38,994 nt of DNA, taken from assembly GCA_001918745.1 (NCBI GenBank), contig MNGN01000044.1, positions 1-38,994 of the forward strand, given 5' to 3'. Of the stretch, positions 15,136 to 21,945 are shown piece after piece (position 1 is the stretch's first letter; the number at the start of each line of letters is the position of its first letter). Source of the DNA: Crenarchaeota archaeon 13_1_40CM_3_52_17 (GTDB taxonomy: Archaea > Thermoproteota > Bathyarchaeia > 40CM-2-53-6). A program made the translations under genes and the position numbers. The notes under the pieces are model-generated. The model made no database searches. It saw only the letters and a program-made list of their open reading frames with translations, and had not been told where the DNA came from.

Positions 15136-16287
15136 CTACCGTGCAGGCTCGATAGACCAAGCGATTGGGAGTCCCTGGGTTAATTGTTCAAGCTGTTTGG
15201 CCGCTCGTGTTCGTAGCTCGTCCACAATGCCCGCGATGGTCGAGCTAGAATACTCTTCGATCCTTCCTTGGTCGGATAGTCTGGCAACAGACGGATCTAG
15301 CGGGATACCTCCTAAGAACGGTAGCTCAAGGCTCAAGGCCAGTTTCTCTCCTTTTGGCTCTCCAAAAATATTGATGGTCTCGCTGCAGCCTGGGCATTTT
15401 AGATAGCTCATGTTCTCCACGAGCCCAAGAATCGGGGCGTCCATTTTCTTGGCCATGTTGACAGCCTTTGACACGATCATTGATGCGAGTTCTTGTGGCG
15501 ACGAAACTACAACGACACCATCTAGGGGTAGTGATTGGAACACTGTCAGAGGTGCGTCGCTAGTCCCTGGTGGAAGGTCAACGAGAAGATAGTGCAACTC
15601 TCCCCAGTCTACATCCCAGTAGAGTTGGCGTATGACGCTGTTGACGATGGGTCCGCGCCATATGACCGGCATGCTAGGGTCGTCCAATACAAGATTGATA
15701 GACATGACTTTGATCCCGCTCTGTGTTCTGAGAGGAACAATGCCACCGTTTGGCCCCTTGTGCGGCTTCCCAGCCACGCCTAGAACCTTTGCGATGCTTG
15801 GCCCAGTAAGGTCGGCGTCTAGAACTCCAACTTCATAACCGCGTCTCCTCAGCTCTGAGGCAAGAGCGCTTGTCACAAAGGATTTCCCAACGCCTCCCTT
15901 CCCGGAAATTATCGCGATTATGCTGCGAATGCCCCGTCTACCAAGACGTTCAATTCCCGGACCAACCTTCCCACCATTTTTCGGAGAAGACACTGGTGTC
16001 GCAGAACTCTGCAACTTGAGTTTTAGATCCTCCAGTTCTTTTCTGGTCATGGTAGTGGTGTCGACCTTGACAGATCTCACATCCCCCAATTTCCGCACGG
16101 CGTTCTCTGCATCTGTTTGTAGGGTTTTAGCAAGGGGGCAATGAGCTACTGTCAAAGCAATCTTTACCGTAACATTTCCGTCGTCGACGGTTATGTCACG
16201 GACCATGTTTAGATCAACGATACTTCGGCCGATCTCAGGGTCCAAGACGTTCCTCAGCGCCTCCAGAACCATGTTCTTATCAACCAA
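15136..16287 (-). CDS. Mrp/NBP35-type iron-sulfur cluster carrier ATPase with N-terminal DUF59
   Basis: 383 residues. The DUF59/MIP18 domain (1-80, LDPEIGRSIVDLNMV ... VAHCPL) precedes a MinD/ParA-like ATPase with deviant Walker A GKGGVGKS (129-136), DADLTGPS switch region, DLPPGTSD Walker B area, and the CPGC motif (Cys298, Cys301) that bridges a [4Fe-4S] cluster between subunits. It forms a homodimer that assembles and passes clusters to apoproteins in the cytosol. TTG 16287 or the ATG five codons later can start it; both keep the domain. Divergent from the TrmB-like gene. A free DUF59 protein encoded at 12528-12866 probably works with it. Confidence 0.95.
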   Translation of the reverse strand: MVDKNMVLEALRNVLDPEIGRSIVDLNMVRDITVDDGNVTVKIALTVAHCPLAKTLQTDAENAVRKLGDVRSVKVDTTTMTRKELEDLKLKLQSSATPVSSPKNGGKVGPGIERLGRRGIRSIIAIISGKGGVGKSFVTSALASELRRRGYEVGVLDADLTGPSIAKVLGVAGKPHKGPNGGIVPLRTQSGIKVMSINLVLDDPSMPVIWRGPIVNSVIRQLYWDVDWGELHYLLVDLPPGTSDAPLTVFQSLPLDGVVVVSSPQELASMIVSKAVNMAKKMDAPILGLVENMSYLKCPGCSETINIFGEPKGEKLALSLELPFLGGIPLDPSVARLSDQGRIEEYSSSTIAGIVDELRTRAAKQLEQLTQGLPIAWSIEPAR

Positions 16288-16395
16288 AGGGCATGCCCCG
16301 TGCTACTGTCGACTAGAATGTCCTCTTGCGTATTTACACCCTCCTTCAACGATTGTACAGGAGAGCATCATGTCCGGGCCCTGAGAGGGAGATGA

Positions 16396-17154
16396 ATGCC
16401 GGTTTCAGAAAAGACTAAGAGGGCTCTGAAGGATTTCGACCTCACAGAGTACGAGGTCAAAGCCTACATCGCGCTTGTCGAGTCAGGTCCATTGCCCGCC
16501 AGCCAGCTCAGCACGACCGCTACCATTCCCTATTCGAAGATATACGAGATCCTCAGCAATTTGGAAAGAAAGGGCTGGGTGGAAACTCAACAAGGCAGGC
16601 CGAGTAAGTATTTTCCCAAACCTCCATCGGCAGCTCTTGACTCGTCCCGGGTCAGAATGGAGAACACTCTGAAGTCAAGTCAGACTGACGCGCTGTCCGA
16701 GCTGCAACCTCTCTACGAGAGGAAAGGGGTCCAGGAGAGGCCTGACATTTGGATTGTTAGAGGGCAGAACAATATCGTAGATAGGATTAGAGAAACACTA
16801 GGTCGGACGAGGAGAGAGCTTCTTGTCGCGATGCCTATTGTTCCCGAGTCTGTTATCTCTTTGGCAATCCCATTACTGTCTCTGCTGACGACCCGAGGGA
16901 TCAAGGTCTCAGTCATGGTTCCGACCATGACCAACAAGGACGCGATCAAGACACTGAAGGGATTTGCAGAGGTTCGCGTCCGCGAGCAAATGTTCGGCGG
17001 GGGAATGATCTCTGATAGTAAAGAAATAATCATTCTCCTCGGAGAAGAACCTGAGAAAGGCCTTACACTCGCAATTTCCTCAGATCATGAGGGTCTAGTA
17101 AAATTCGGAAAGATCTATTTCGAATTCCTTTGGGAGAACTCCAAACCAATCTAG
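16396..17154 (+). CDS. TrmB-family transcriptional regulator
   Basis: 252 residues. The N-terminal winged helix fits TrmB: LKDFDLTEYEVKAYIALVESGPLPASQLSTTATIPYSKIYEILSNLERKGWVE (about 10-62), with wing residues GRPSKYFPKPP. A linker helix and a C-terminal phospholipase-D-like effector domain follow (RPDIWIVRGQNNIVDRIRETLGRTRRELLVAMP...). TrmB proteins in archaea regulate sugar or polymer uptake and central metabolism by sensing a ligand in that domain; the typical sugar-binding residues cannot be verified by eye. The ATG at 16396 follows GAGGGAGATGA, a good ribosome-binding site; an ATG four bases earlier is out of frame. It is transcribed away from the Mrp gene and has no neighbour that names its target; surface proteins downstream are candidates. 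Confidence 0.88.
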   Translation: MPVSEKTKRALKDFDLTEYEVKAYIALVESGPLPASQLSTTATIPYSKIYEILSNLERKGWVETQQGRPSKYFPKPPSAALDSSRVRMENTLKSSQTDALSELQPLYERKGVQERPDIWIVRGQNNIVDRIRETLGRTRRELLVAMPIVPESVISLAIPLLSLLTTRGIKVSVMVPTMTNKDAIKTLKGFAEVRVREQMFGGGMISDSKEIIILLGEEPEKGLTLAISSDHEGLVKFGKIYFEFLWENSKPI

Positions 17155-17219
17155 AGCCTCATCTAGGAGATCCTCCAAGAAATAACTCTCAACGACTTGG
17201 AAGTCTCGCCGAAGGAGTG

Positions 17220-17226
17220 TTTTTTT
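17220..17226 (+). terminator. Poly-T terminator after the TrmB-like gene
   Basis: A run of seven T residues about 65 bases after the stop codon, the usual form of an archaeal intrinsic terminator. A TATA-like AATTAAGG follows a few bases later and should drive the next gene. Confidence 0.45.
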
Positions 17227-17272
17227 CGCAACAATTAAGGGGCGGACGCACGCATACTCTGATGGGCCGTTC

Positions 17273-18046
17273 TTGGCTACGTCAACCAGCATAAGGAGGA
17301 TCATACACCTACTTTTCTTGGGAATGCTGTTTATGCCCCAGGTAGCAGGTACTCCGCTCCAAGTGGCTGGAGTGAAGGCTGGGGACTGGGCGAACTATGA
17401 TGTCAGTCAACACGTCACTGGAAACGCAACCCTCGTCCAAGGGTACGTGGACATCTACGGTGCTTACGCGAACATCAGATATGTTAGTTTGAACGTAACG
17501 CAAGTCCTCGATGGAACGAATGTTAGTTTGACCCTTGGCATTCATCATGCCGACGGCACAATAATATCAAGCTCGTCAACCATCAATGTTACTGCAGATT
17601 GGCAACCTGAAAATCCGCCCATTGTAATGATGAAGAATTATCCACCAACTCTAAGCAGCGTGACGACAGGTGTTTTCTTTAATGTTTCGAGAACCATAAA
17701 CAATCTCATTGTGAATTCTCCCATGGGACGTGTATCTTCGGCTTTGAGATACTCTTGGGACAAGGAAACGGGGCTATTGTTGAGGCAGCTTTTCTTGTAC
17801 ACGGTAGATGAAAACGAGACTAACACTGGAACGTTTACCTATAGTTTCGTTATGACGGGGACGAGCCTCTGGCATGCCCCACCAAACACGCCTCCAAGCA
17901 AGAACTCACCTGTGAGCCCTTCTGGACCGCAGTTCATCGAGATTTACGCACTGGCCGGAGTTCTCGGATCCCTGATTTTGGGAGTAGTCGCGTATGGTTT
18001 GAGAAGGTCACCCGAAGCCAAACGCCTCCACCGAAAAAGCACGTAA
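17273..18046 (+). CDS. Membrane-anchored secreted protein, paralog of the protein at 19749-20495
   Basis: 257 residues: signal peptide (IRRIIHLLFLGMLFMPQVAG), an Asn-glycosylation-rich ectodomain beginning GVKAGDWANYDVS, one C-terminal transmembrane helix (~225-245) and a basic tail ending RLHRKST. The ectodomain shares a scaffold with the protein at 19749-20495: the GDWANY/GQWAHY opening, a FTxRxI-like middle, YSWDKETGLLL versus FYWDDSTGIFT, and SFVMTGTSLWHAP versus HVVMSSTSLWQPD before the membrane span. Function is unknown; this kind of WxxY..YWDxxTG protein is frequent in Nitrososphaeria-like genomes as a surface lipid-anchored or membrane protein (from memory, not checked). TTG start. 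A TATA-like element (17232-17240) lies about 35 bases upstream. Confidence 0.78.
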   Translation: MATSTSIRRIIHLLFLGMLFMPQVAGTPLQVAGVKAGDWANYDVSQHVTGNATLVQGYVDIYGAYANIRYVSLNVTQVLDGTNVSLTLGIHHADGTIISSSSTINVTADWQPENPPIVMMKNYPPTLSSVTTGVFFNVSRTINNLIVNSPMGRVSSALRYSWDKETGLLLRQLFLYTVDENETNTGTFTYSFVMTGTSLWHAPPNTPPSKNSPVSPSGPQFIEIYALAGVLGSLILGVVAYGLRRSPEAKRLHRKST

Positions 18047-18307
18047 TTCGCGAGCGACCATCGAGAATCGACCCGAAGAAATCCCCCGAGCGACAACGTC
18101 GCTTCTCCCAAATTTCTTGACCCGGGAAGAGTGAACAGGAGTAATCCTTCTCTTCTTGAATGAGCATCGCCGCCCGATACATAGTTCTCAGAGTTTGCTC
18201 GAATCAAGACGACAGATGAGGGAAGTACTAACCCAAACAAACCTATCGTTGTCGCAAATTCAGTCAAGGCGGAAAGCTTTTGGGTACAATAATGATCGCG
18301 TGTCCGT

Positions 18308-18470
18308 GCTCCGGTGGTGTAGCCCGGTTTAGCATAGCGGCCTTAGCCTAGGAATTGGGTGGCCAATCGAGCTTCGCTGGGCAAGCGGCAGAGAAACTAG
18401 AGGTCTCTTGAGCCGTTGATCGCGGGTTCAAAAGCGGCTTAGGCTGCGGAGATTCCCGCCCGGAGCACCA
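18308..18470 (+). tRNA. tRNA-Glu(TTC) with three introns
   Basis: The acceptor stem GCTCCGG (18308-18314) pairs with CCGGAGC (18460-18466), followed by discriminator A and an encoded CCA. The D-arm starts GTGT-AGCCCGG, typical of archaeal tRNA-Glu. Removing three introns gives a 79-base tRNA (with CCA) with anticodon stem GCGGC/GCCGT, loop CTTTCGA, T-stem GCGGG/CCCGC and T-loop TTCAAAT. Intron 1: 18345-18366 (22 bases, position 34/35), supported by a strict BHB: central GGCC/GGCC, bulges TT|A and AA|T, inner helix GCCTA/TGGGT. Intron 2: 41 bases, anywhere from 18369-18409 to 18373-18413 because GAGC repeats at both ends (includes the canonical 37/38 site). Intron 3: 18433-18453 (21 bases, T-loop 59/60), bulge AA|A, inner helix GCGGC/GCTGC. 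No other exon choice gives an anticodon that fits this tRNA body. Confidence 0.85.
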
Positions 18471-18479
18471 AAACGAAAC

Positions 18480-18594
18480 GCGGGGGTACCATAGCCAGGT
18501 CAAATGGGCAGTGGGCCGAGCAGAATCGGTCCGCCATGGGCTTAGGACCCTGTGGCGAAGGCCTTCGTGGGTTCGAATCCCACCCCCCGCACCA
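18480..18594 (+). tRNA. tRNA-Leu(TAG) with intron at 29/30
   Basis: Acceptor GCGGGGG (18480-18486) pairs with CCCCCGC (18584-18590), then A and an encoded CCA (18592-18594). A long variable arm (GGC-GAAG-GCC) marks it as type II, and the anticodon loop CTTAGGA (18541-18547) reads TAG, leucine. The 5' strand of the anticodon stem is interrupted: CAG (18509-18511) and GG (18539-18540) rejoin to CAGGG, pairing perfectly with CCCTG, when the 27-base intron 18512-18538 is removed. The intron folds as helix GGGCCGA/TCGGTCC flanked by bulges AG|T and TG|G, a relaxed BHB. It sits nine bases after tRNA-Glu and is probably cotranscribed with it. Confidence 0.92.
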
Positions 18595-18601
18595 CACTAT
18601 G
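18581..18601 (+). repeat. tRNA-Leu 3' end that recurs at 19698 (possible attachment site, left copy)
   Basis: The last 14 bases of tRNA-Leu plus the following CACTATG match 19698-19718 at about 20 positions, with one extra C in the C-run and one missing A. tRNA 3' ends are common integration sites, so the 1.1 kb between the copies may be an inserted or relic element. Confidence 0.4.
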
Positions 18602-18637
18602 ACCTGGGTCCTCCAGAAGAATTGGGAGCTGAGAATG

Positions 18638-18650
18638 TATCTTAAAAGTT
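18638..18650 (+). promoter_or_regulatory. TATA box of the degenerate KaiC-like gene
   Basis: CTTAAAAG at 18641-18648 lies about 40 bases before the TTG at 18683. The same octamer is used upstream of the large binding protein gene (30577-30584) and the PKD protein gene (32186-32193). Confidence 0.5.
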
Positions 18651-18682
18651 CACTCTCCCAGGTGGACTGACGGAAATACTAG

Positions 18683-19492
18683 TTGCCGGATACTCTAGCA
18701 TTACCTATTCTAGGTGAGATGGCCCCCGGAGGGTTGACCTATGGGAAGAACTACCTTGTCGAATTTGACCCCCATTCTCTATGGTATGAAGCGTCGCTTA
18801 CAATTGCAGCGGACTCTGTGAGGCATGGCACAAGAACTGATTACCATACCTTCGCTCATATTCCTAGCGATGTTAAGGAAGCTCTCAGAAGGCTAGGCGT
18901 GAATGAAAAGCGGCTCGAAGATGAGTCGACACTGAGAATAGTAGATAGCTATTCCGTTACGGCCTTGCTTAGACCCCCTGAAGTAATTGGGGGGAGCAGC
19001 CTAGTCCGATCTATGGAAGGATCTCTCAACTTGAAGGATTGGGCTAATAGGAATGTAGATTTGGTCAGAGCAGATATTCCGGAGATTGAGAAGAAGCGTC
19101 TCCACATTGACGATAACACTTCTGTATTGTTATCATATAATGACGAGAAGACGTTCATTGATCATTGGCGAACCAATGCCCTTTCCTTCGCAAGAATCTT
19201 CGACTTATGCATCTTTCACTCTGCCGTAACCGGGACCTATTCCGAGAATTTCTACCGACAGTTCGAATCTCTGTGTGATGGAGTCATAGAGTTCAAGAGC
19301 CGAGAGGAGAATGAGACGATTGAACAATATGTCAGAATAAAAGCGACTCGAGGAAGACCGCATGATTCCAGGTGGCGACGCCTTCGGCTTTTGGACAATG
19401 GAGAGGTGGTACTGGACACTTTAGTCCCGAAGGCGAGGGAGCTGGGTATTGCCGGATGGCTCAAAGGACCGAAAAAATCGACGAGTCGATAG
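18683..19492 (+). CDS. KaiC-like/RecA-fold protein with destroyed P-loop
   Basis: 269 residues that follow the layout of single-domain KaiC-like proteins: GGLTYGKNYLVEFDP at the position of the P-loop strand, a second strand-helix THFAHIP-like region (YHTFAHIPSDVKEALRRLGV), TLRIVDSYSV, and a long helix-strand ARIFDLCIFHS where Walker B would be, then ESLCDGVIEFKSREENETIEQYVRIKATRG, which matches the late strands of the fold. The Walker A GxxGxGKT is replaced by FDPHSLWYEA, so nucleotide hydrolysis is unlikely. It could be a non-catalytic regulator or oligomer partner of an active KaiC-like protein such as that at 3124-3891. The gene is intact, so it appears to be maintained. TTG start; it lies between the two copies of the tRNA-Leu 3' end. 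Confidence 0.72.
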   Translation: MPDTLALPILGEMAPGGLTYGKNYLVEFDPHSLWYEASLTIAADSVRHGTRTDYHTFAHIPSDVKEALRRLGVNEKRLEDESTLRIVDSYSVTALLRPPEVIGGSSLVRSMEGSLNLKDWANRNVDLVRADIPEIEKKRLHIDDNTSVLLSYNDEKTFIDHWRTNALSFARIFDLCIFHSAVTGTYSENFYRQFESLCDGVIEFKSREENETIEQYVRIKATRGRPHDSRWRRLRLLDNGEVVLDTLVPKARELGIAGWLKGPKKSTSR

Positions 19493-19748
19493 GGGTAGTA
19501 AGGGCTCCAAAAAAATAGCGACACTGTGGACCAGAATTGAATGAGAAAAGAGATCGAGAACGTTGAAAGGGTGAACCCAGCTCTACAATAACGTTTTCTC
19601 GCGGAAACCCGCCACAGGCTCTGCAAGGGCTTGACCGAAATACTCATCCGGTTTGGGGGCTGTAAAGGGTGGCGATTTGAACCTATACTATAGTGCTCAC
19701 CCCCCCGCACCACCTATGTGGATTTCGGCCCTATTCCGACTAACCTGT
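19493..19748. other. Gene-free stretch holding the second tRNA-Leu 3'-end copy
   Basis: 256 bases between convergent genes. An A-run (19510-19516) follows the KaiC-like gene. The right copy of the tRNA-end repeat lies at 19698-19718. No tRNA or protein could be built from the remainder. Confidence 0.45.
19698..19718 (+). repeat. Partial duplicate of the tRNA-Leu 3' end (possible attachment site, right copy)
   Basis: CACCCCCCCGCACCAC then CTATG, matching the tRNA-Leu terminus at 18581-18601 apart from two single-base indels. Sequence before it does not extend the tRNA match, as expected of an integration footprint rather than a full tRNA duplication. Confidence 0.4.
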
Positions 19749-20495
19749 TCACTTCGCTTTCTTGCGATATCTTCCTACCAGTAGTACGCCTATCACGACG
19801 GCACTAAACAGGCTTACAACCGCAGTGGGAATTAAGAGGGGGTCGGGGGGAAGATCGGGCTGCCAAAGACTGGTGGAAGACATAACCACGTGCAAAACCA
19901 CCACGCCATTCAGGCTCTTGACAATCTCTGTGAAAATTCCCGTAGAATCATCCCAGTAGAAATCCTCGAAGGTAGTTGTCGTCGTGGTAGCGACCTGCGA
20001 TGAGTTCTGGGCGTGAACGTGAGCTATCTGCCGACTCGCGGAGACATAAGGTCGTGCAGCGATGTCCTGTATAGGCAGATTCGGGTAGTGAACAGGATCA
20101 CCTGGGTACACAGAGTCACCTACCTGCTTCTGCGGCGAGATTACAAAATATTCACCTGATGACGGAACCGTCGGGCCGGTCGAAACGCTTACGATGACTG
20201 TATCTGTGGTGGTATGGCGGTCCGAGAACGTGTCGAGATCGCTGAAGGTGACGTTAGCACCGTCGACTCTCTGCACGGTGAACAGGGCATCAACCACTCC
20301 TTCTGCCTCGTTTCCGGATAGAGCGTAGTGAGCCCACTGGCCGGGAGACAAGGAAGGCGATACCCCCTGTACGTCTCCTACAGCATGCAACGGTATTGGG
20401 AATAGCAGTGTGAAGAATAGCAGGAGGCATGTGCGGGTTAGGACCGAGCGGTTTGTCAGGTTGGGAGACCGCCTTGGATTGTTGTGCTTTGCCAT
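19749..20495 (-). CDS. Membrane-anchored secreted protein, paralog of the protein at 17273-18046
   Basis: 248 residues from the ATG at 20495, which follows GGCGGG; a TTG eight codons upstream (20519) is possible. A basic N-terminus and hydrophobic stretch (TRTCLLLFFTLLFPIPLHAVG) form the signal peptide. The ectodomain opens LSPGQWAHYALSGNEAEG and closes FEDFYWDDSTGIFTEIV...HVVMSSTSLWQPD, shared with the paralog across the tRNA pair. A single transmembrane helix (TAVVSLFSAVVIGVLLVG) and RYRKKAK tail end it. Function is unknown. The two paralogs lie on opposite strands either side of the tRNA/KaiC-like segment, which suggests an inverted duplication or insertion between them. Confidence 0.78.
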   Translation of the reverse strand: MAKHNNPRRSPNLTNRSVLTRTCLLLFFTLLFPIPLHAVGDVQGVSPSLSPGQWAHYALSGNEAEGVVDALFTVQRVDGANVTFSDLDTFSDRHTTTDTVIVSVSTGPTVPSSGEYFVISPQKQVGDSVYPGDPVHYPNLPIQDIAARPYVSASRQIAHVHAQNSSQVATTTTTTFEDFYWDDSTGIFTEIVKSLNGVVVLHVVMSSTSLWQPDLPPDPLLIPTAVVSLFSAVVIGVLLVGRYRKKAK

Positions 20496-20677
20496 CCCGC
20501 CACTTTTCTCGACACGCAAACGAATGGTCTGATAATCCTTTCAGCAGAAATATCCCTCGGTCGACTTCAAAAACGTAACGGTTTGCGAATACTTACTACG
20601 ATTCACAAGTGCGATTCGCACACCAAGACTACTTTTCGAATGTTGAAAGAAAAACCGATGAACCACTCGTCAGGACA

Positions 20678-20687
20678 TTCTTATAGC
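20678..20687 (+). promoter_or_regulatory. Probable TATA box of the surface-protein gene at 20729
   Basis: TTCTTATAGC, about 45 bases before the proposed initiation site at 20729 and in a region without other genes. A transcription start near 20708 is expected. Confidence 0.4.
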
Positions 20688-20728
20688 GGAGGACAGTTCA
20701 CTTTACAAAACGGGCAGGGTGCGAGAAG

Positions 20729-21703
20729 ATACCTTTTCGGCCATCAACTACACACGTTCTACTAGCTCTAACCTTGCTTCTGTTAGCAGCCAGCACAATT
20801 ACCCAGGCCAGGGCACAAGGCACTGTCGGCGTAACAATCTCGCCGCCAAGTGTTTTGCTAGATTATCACGTCGACTTTCTGGAAAACTTCACGTCGCTCT
20901 CTCAGTCAAGAGTTGTGATCGACACGTCGAACTCATCAGTGCTCGTAAAGACTGTCGAGAACGCTATGCAAAAACTAGTTCCGGGGGCCCATCTTGATCC
21001 TTCAACCTTCAAGTTCGAAGCCAACATCGAGCAACAAAGCACGAATTCGAACATGTGGACAATCGCGGAGAACCTTACGGGGACCGTCACGGGGGCAGGT
21101 TCGGGCTTGCCAGGAATCATGAACTACAATCTTGGCTTTCTATCAATGAACATATCAGACTCTCTGCAGTTCGGGGGAGTAGAATTCAACAAGATCGGAC
21201 GGGCCTACATTGTCCAGCCACTAGATTCCCAACGTAAGGGCACGAGCTTCTACCTAGACCAGTCTCTAGCTAGAGGAGGACCGTACTCCAACACGGTTAT
21301 ACCTGGCAATGCCACCTCCAAGTTCAACCTGCTCGACTTTTCCTGGGTCCCAAAAATCTCCAGCTGGACTCACTCGTATAGGCCTTTCGACTCCAAATCG
21401 ACCTGGACTCTGAACCCTCAGACTGACTTGCACGCGTTGCCCTTCAATGTCACCGCGGGAATCCCGTCTCCAGAAGGACCACTAATAACCTCTCTGGTTG
21501 CCTTTCTGAACCCGACACTAGTACTAACCACGCCTCCAAGGAGCTGGTCCGAAGGTTCGACGGTATCGTACAACGTGCCGACAGCAGCTGCCGCAGTGAT
21601 GGCTTTGATTCTGGTTGCAGTTGTTGTTTTGACGGCAGTGTCCTATTTCGTGGAGAGAAAGGTGGTACGGCCGGTTGCACAGTACAGGAAGAAGCGTCGA
21701 TGA
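20729..21703 (+). CDS. Membrane-anchored secreted protein of unknown function, probable ATA start
   Basis: About 324 residues if begun at ATA 20729, which gives a textbook signal peptide (PFRPSTTHVLLALTLLLLAAS, cleavage near ARAQ). The first conventional start, TTG 20774, keeps only half of the hydrophobic core. No ATG, GTG or TTG exists in frame between the stop at 20684 and that TTG; AGGGTG (20716-20721) stands seven bases before the ATA. The ectodomain has Asn-glycosylation sites and beta-rich segments (VGVTISPPSVLLDYHVDFLENFT; DSLQFGGVEFNKIGRAYIV). A C-terminal transmembrane helix (VPTAAAAVMALILVAVVVLTAVSYFV) and a basic tail RKKRR follow. No family was recognized. It is divergent from the surface protein at 19749-20495, and the promoters lie between. 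Confidence 0.72.
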   Translation: MPFRPSTTHVLLALTLLLLAASTITQARAQGTVGVTISPPSVLLDYHVDFLENFTSLSQSRVVIDTSNSSVLVKTVENAMQKLVPGAHLDPSTFKFEANIEQQSTNSNMWTIAENLTGTVTGAGSGLPGIMNYNLGFLSMNISDSLQFGGVEFNKIGRAYIVQPLDSQRKGTSFYLDQSLARGGPYSNTVIPGNATSKFNLLDFSWVPKISSWTHSYRPFDSKSTWTLNPQTDLHALPFNVTAGIPSPEGPLITSLVAFLNPTLVLTTPPRSWSEGSTVSYNVPTAAAAVMALILVAVVVLTAVSYFVERKVVRPVAQYRKKRR

Positions 21704-21945
21704 GCAACTAAGGGCGGATCGCTTGGATGCAGTTCCGCGACGCTTGCGAATAATCCAAACAACCTGATACGCAGGATTCGAGAACCCTTATCAGTTCAAC
21801 CAGGGCTGACGCAGCCTCCCGTTGATGGTTACCTAGCGAAATGAAATGCCGCGGCTCAGCGCCGATCCTTTCTCGTACGGTCTTTCAAGTTACTTGTGAC
21901 CCGTTCCGGTCAGTTGCCGATGGTAAACGCACGGTCGGATCTAGT

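Noticed and set aside
17095-17304. Minus-strand 69-codon frame across the TrmB-surface gene boundary
   Set aside because: Overlaps both flanking genes and the terminator/promoter between them.
17944-18267. Minus-strand 107-codon frame next to the tRNAs
   Set aside because: About one third is antisense to the surface-protein gene, and the rest has no protein-like pattern.
18337-18416. Reading the first tRNA as Leu(TAG) or Lys(CTT/TTT) with a single anticodon-loop intron
   Set aside because: Leu would need a long variable arm, which is absent; Lys does not fit the acceptor and D-arm; the single-intron cuts lack a BHB, unlike the cut giving Glu(TTC).
19650-19712. A tRNA-like region with GATTTGAACC and a CCCCCGCACCA end
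   Set aside because: No acceptor or T-stem pairing can be built on either strand; only the 3'-end match to tRNA-Leu stands.
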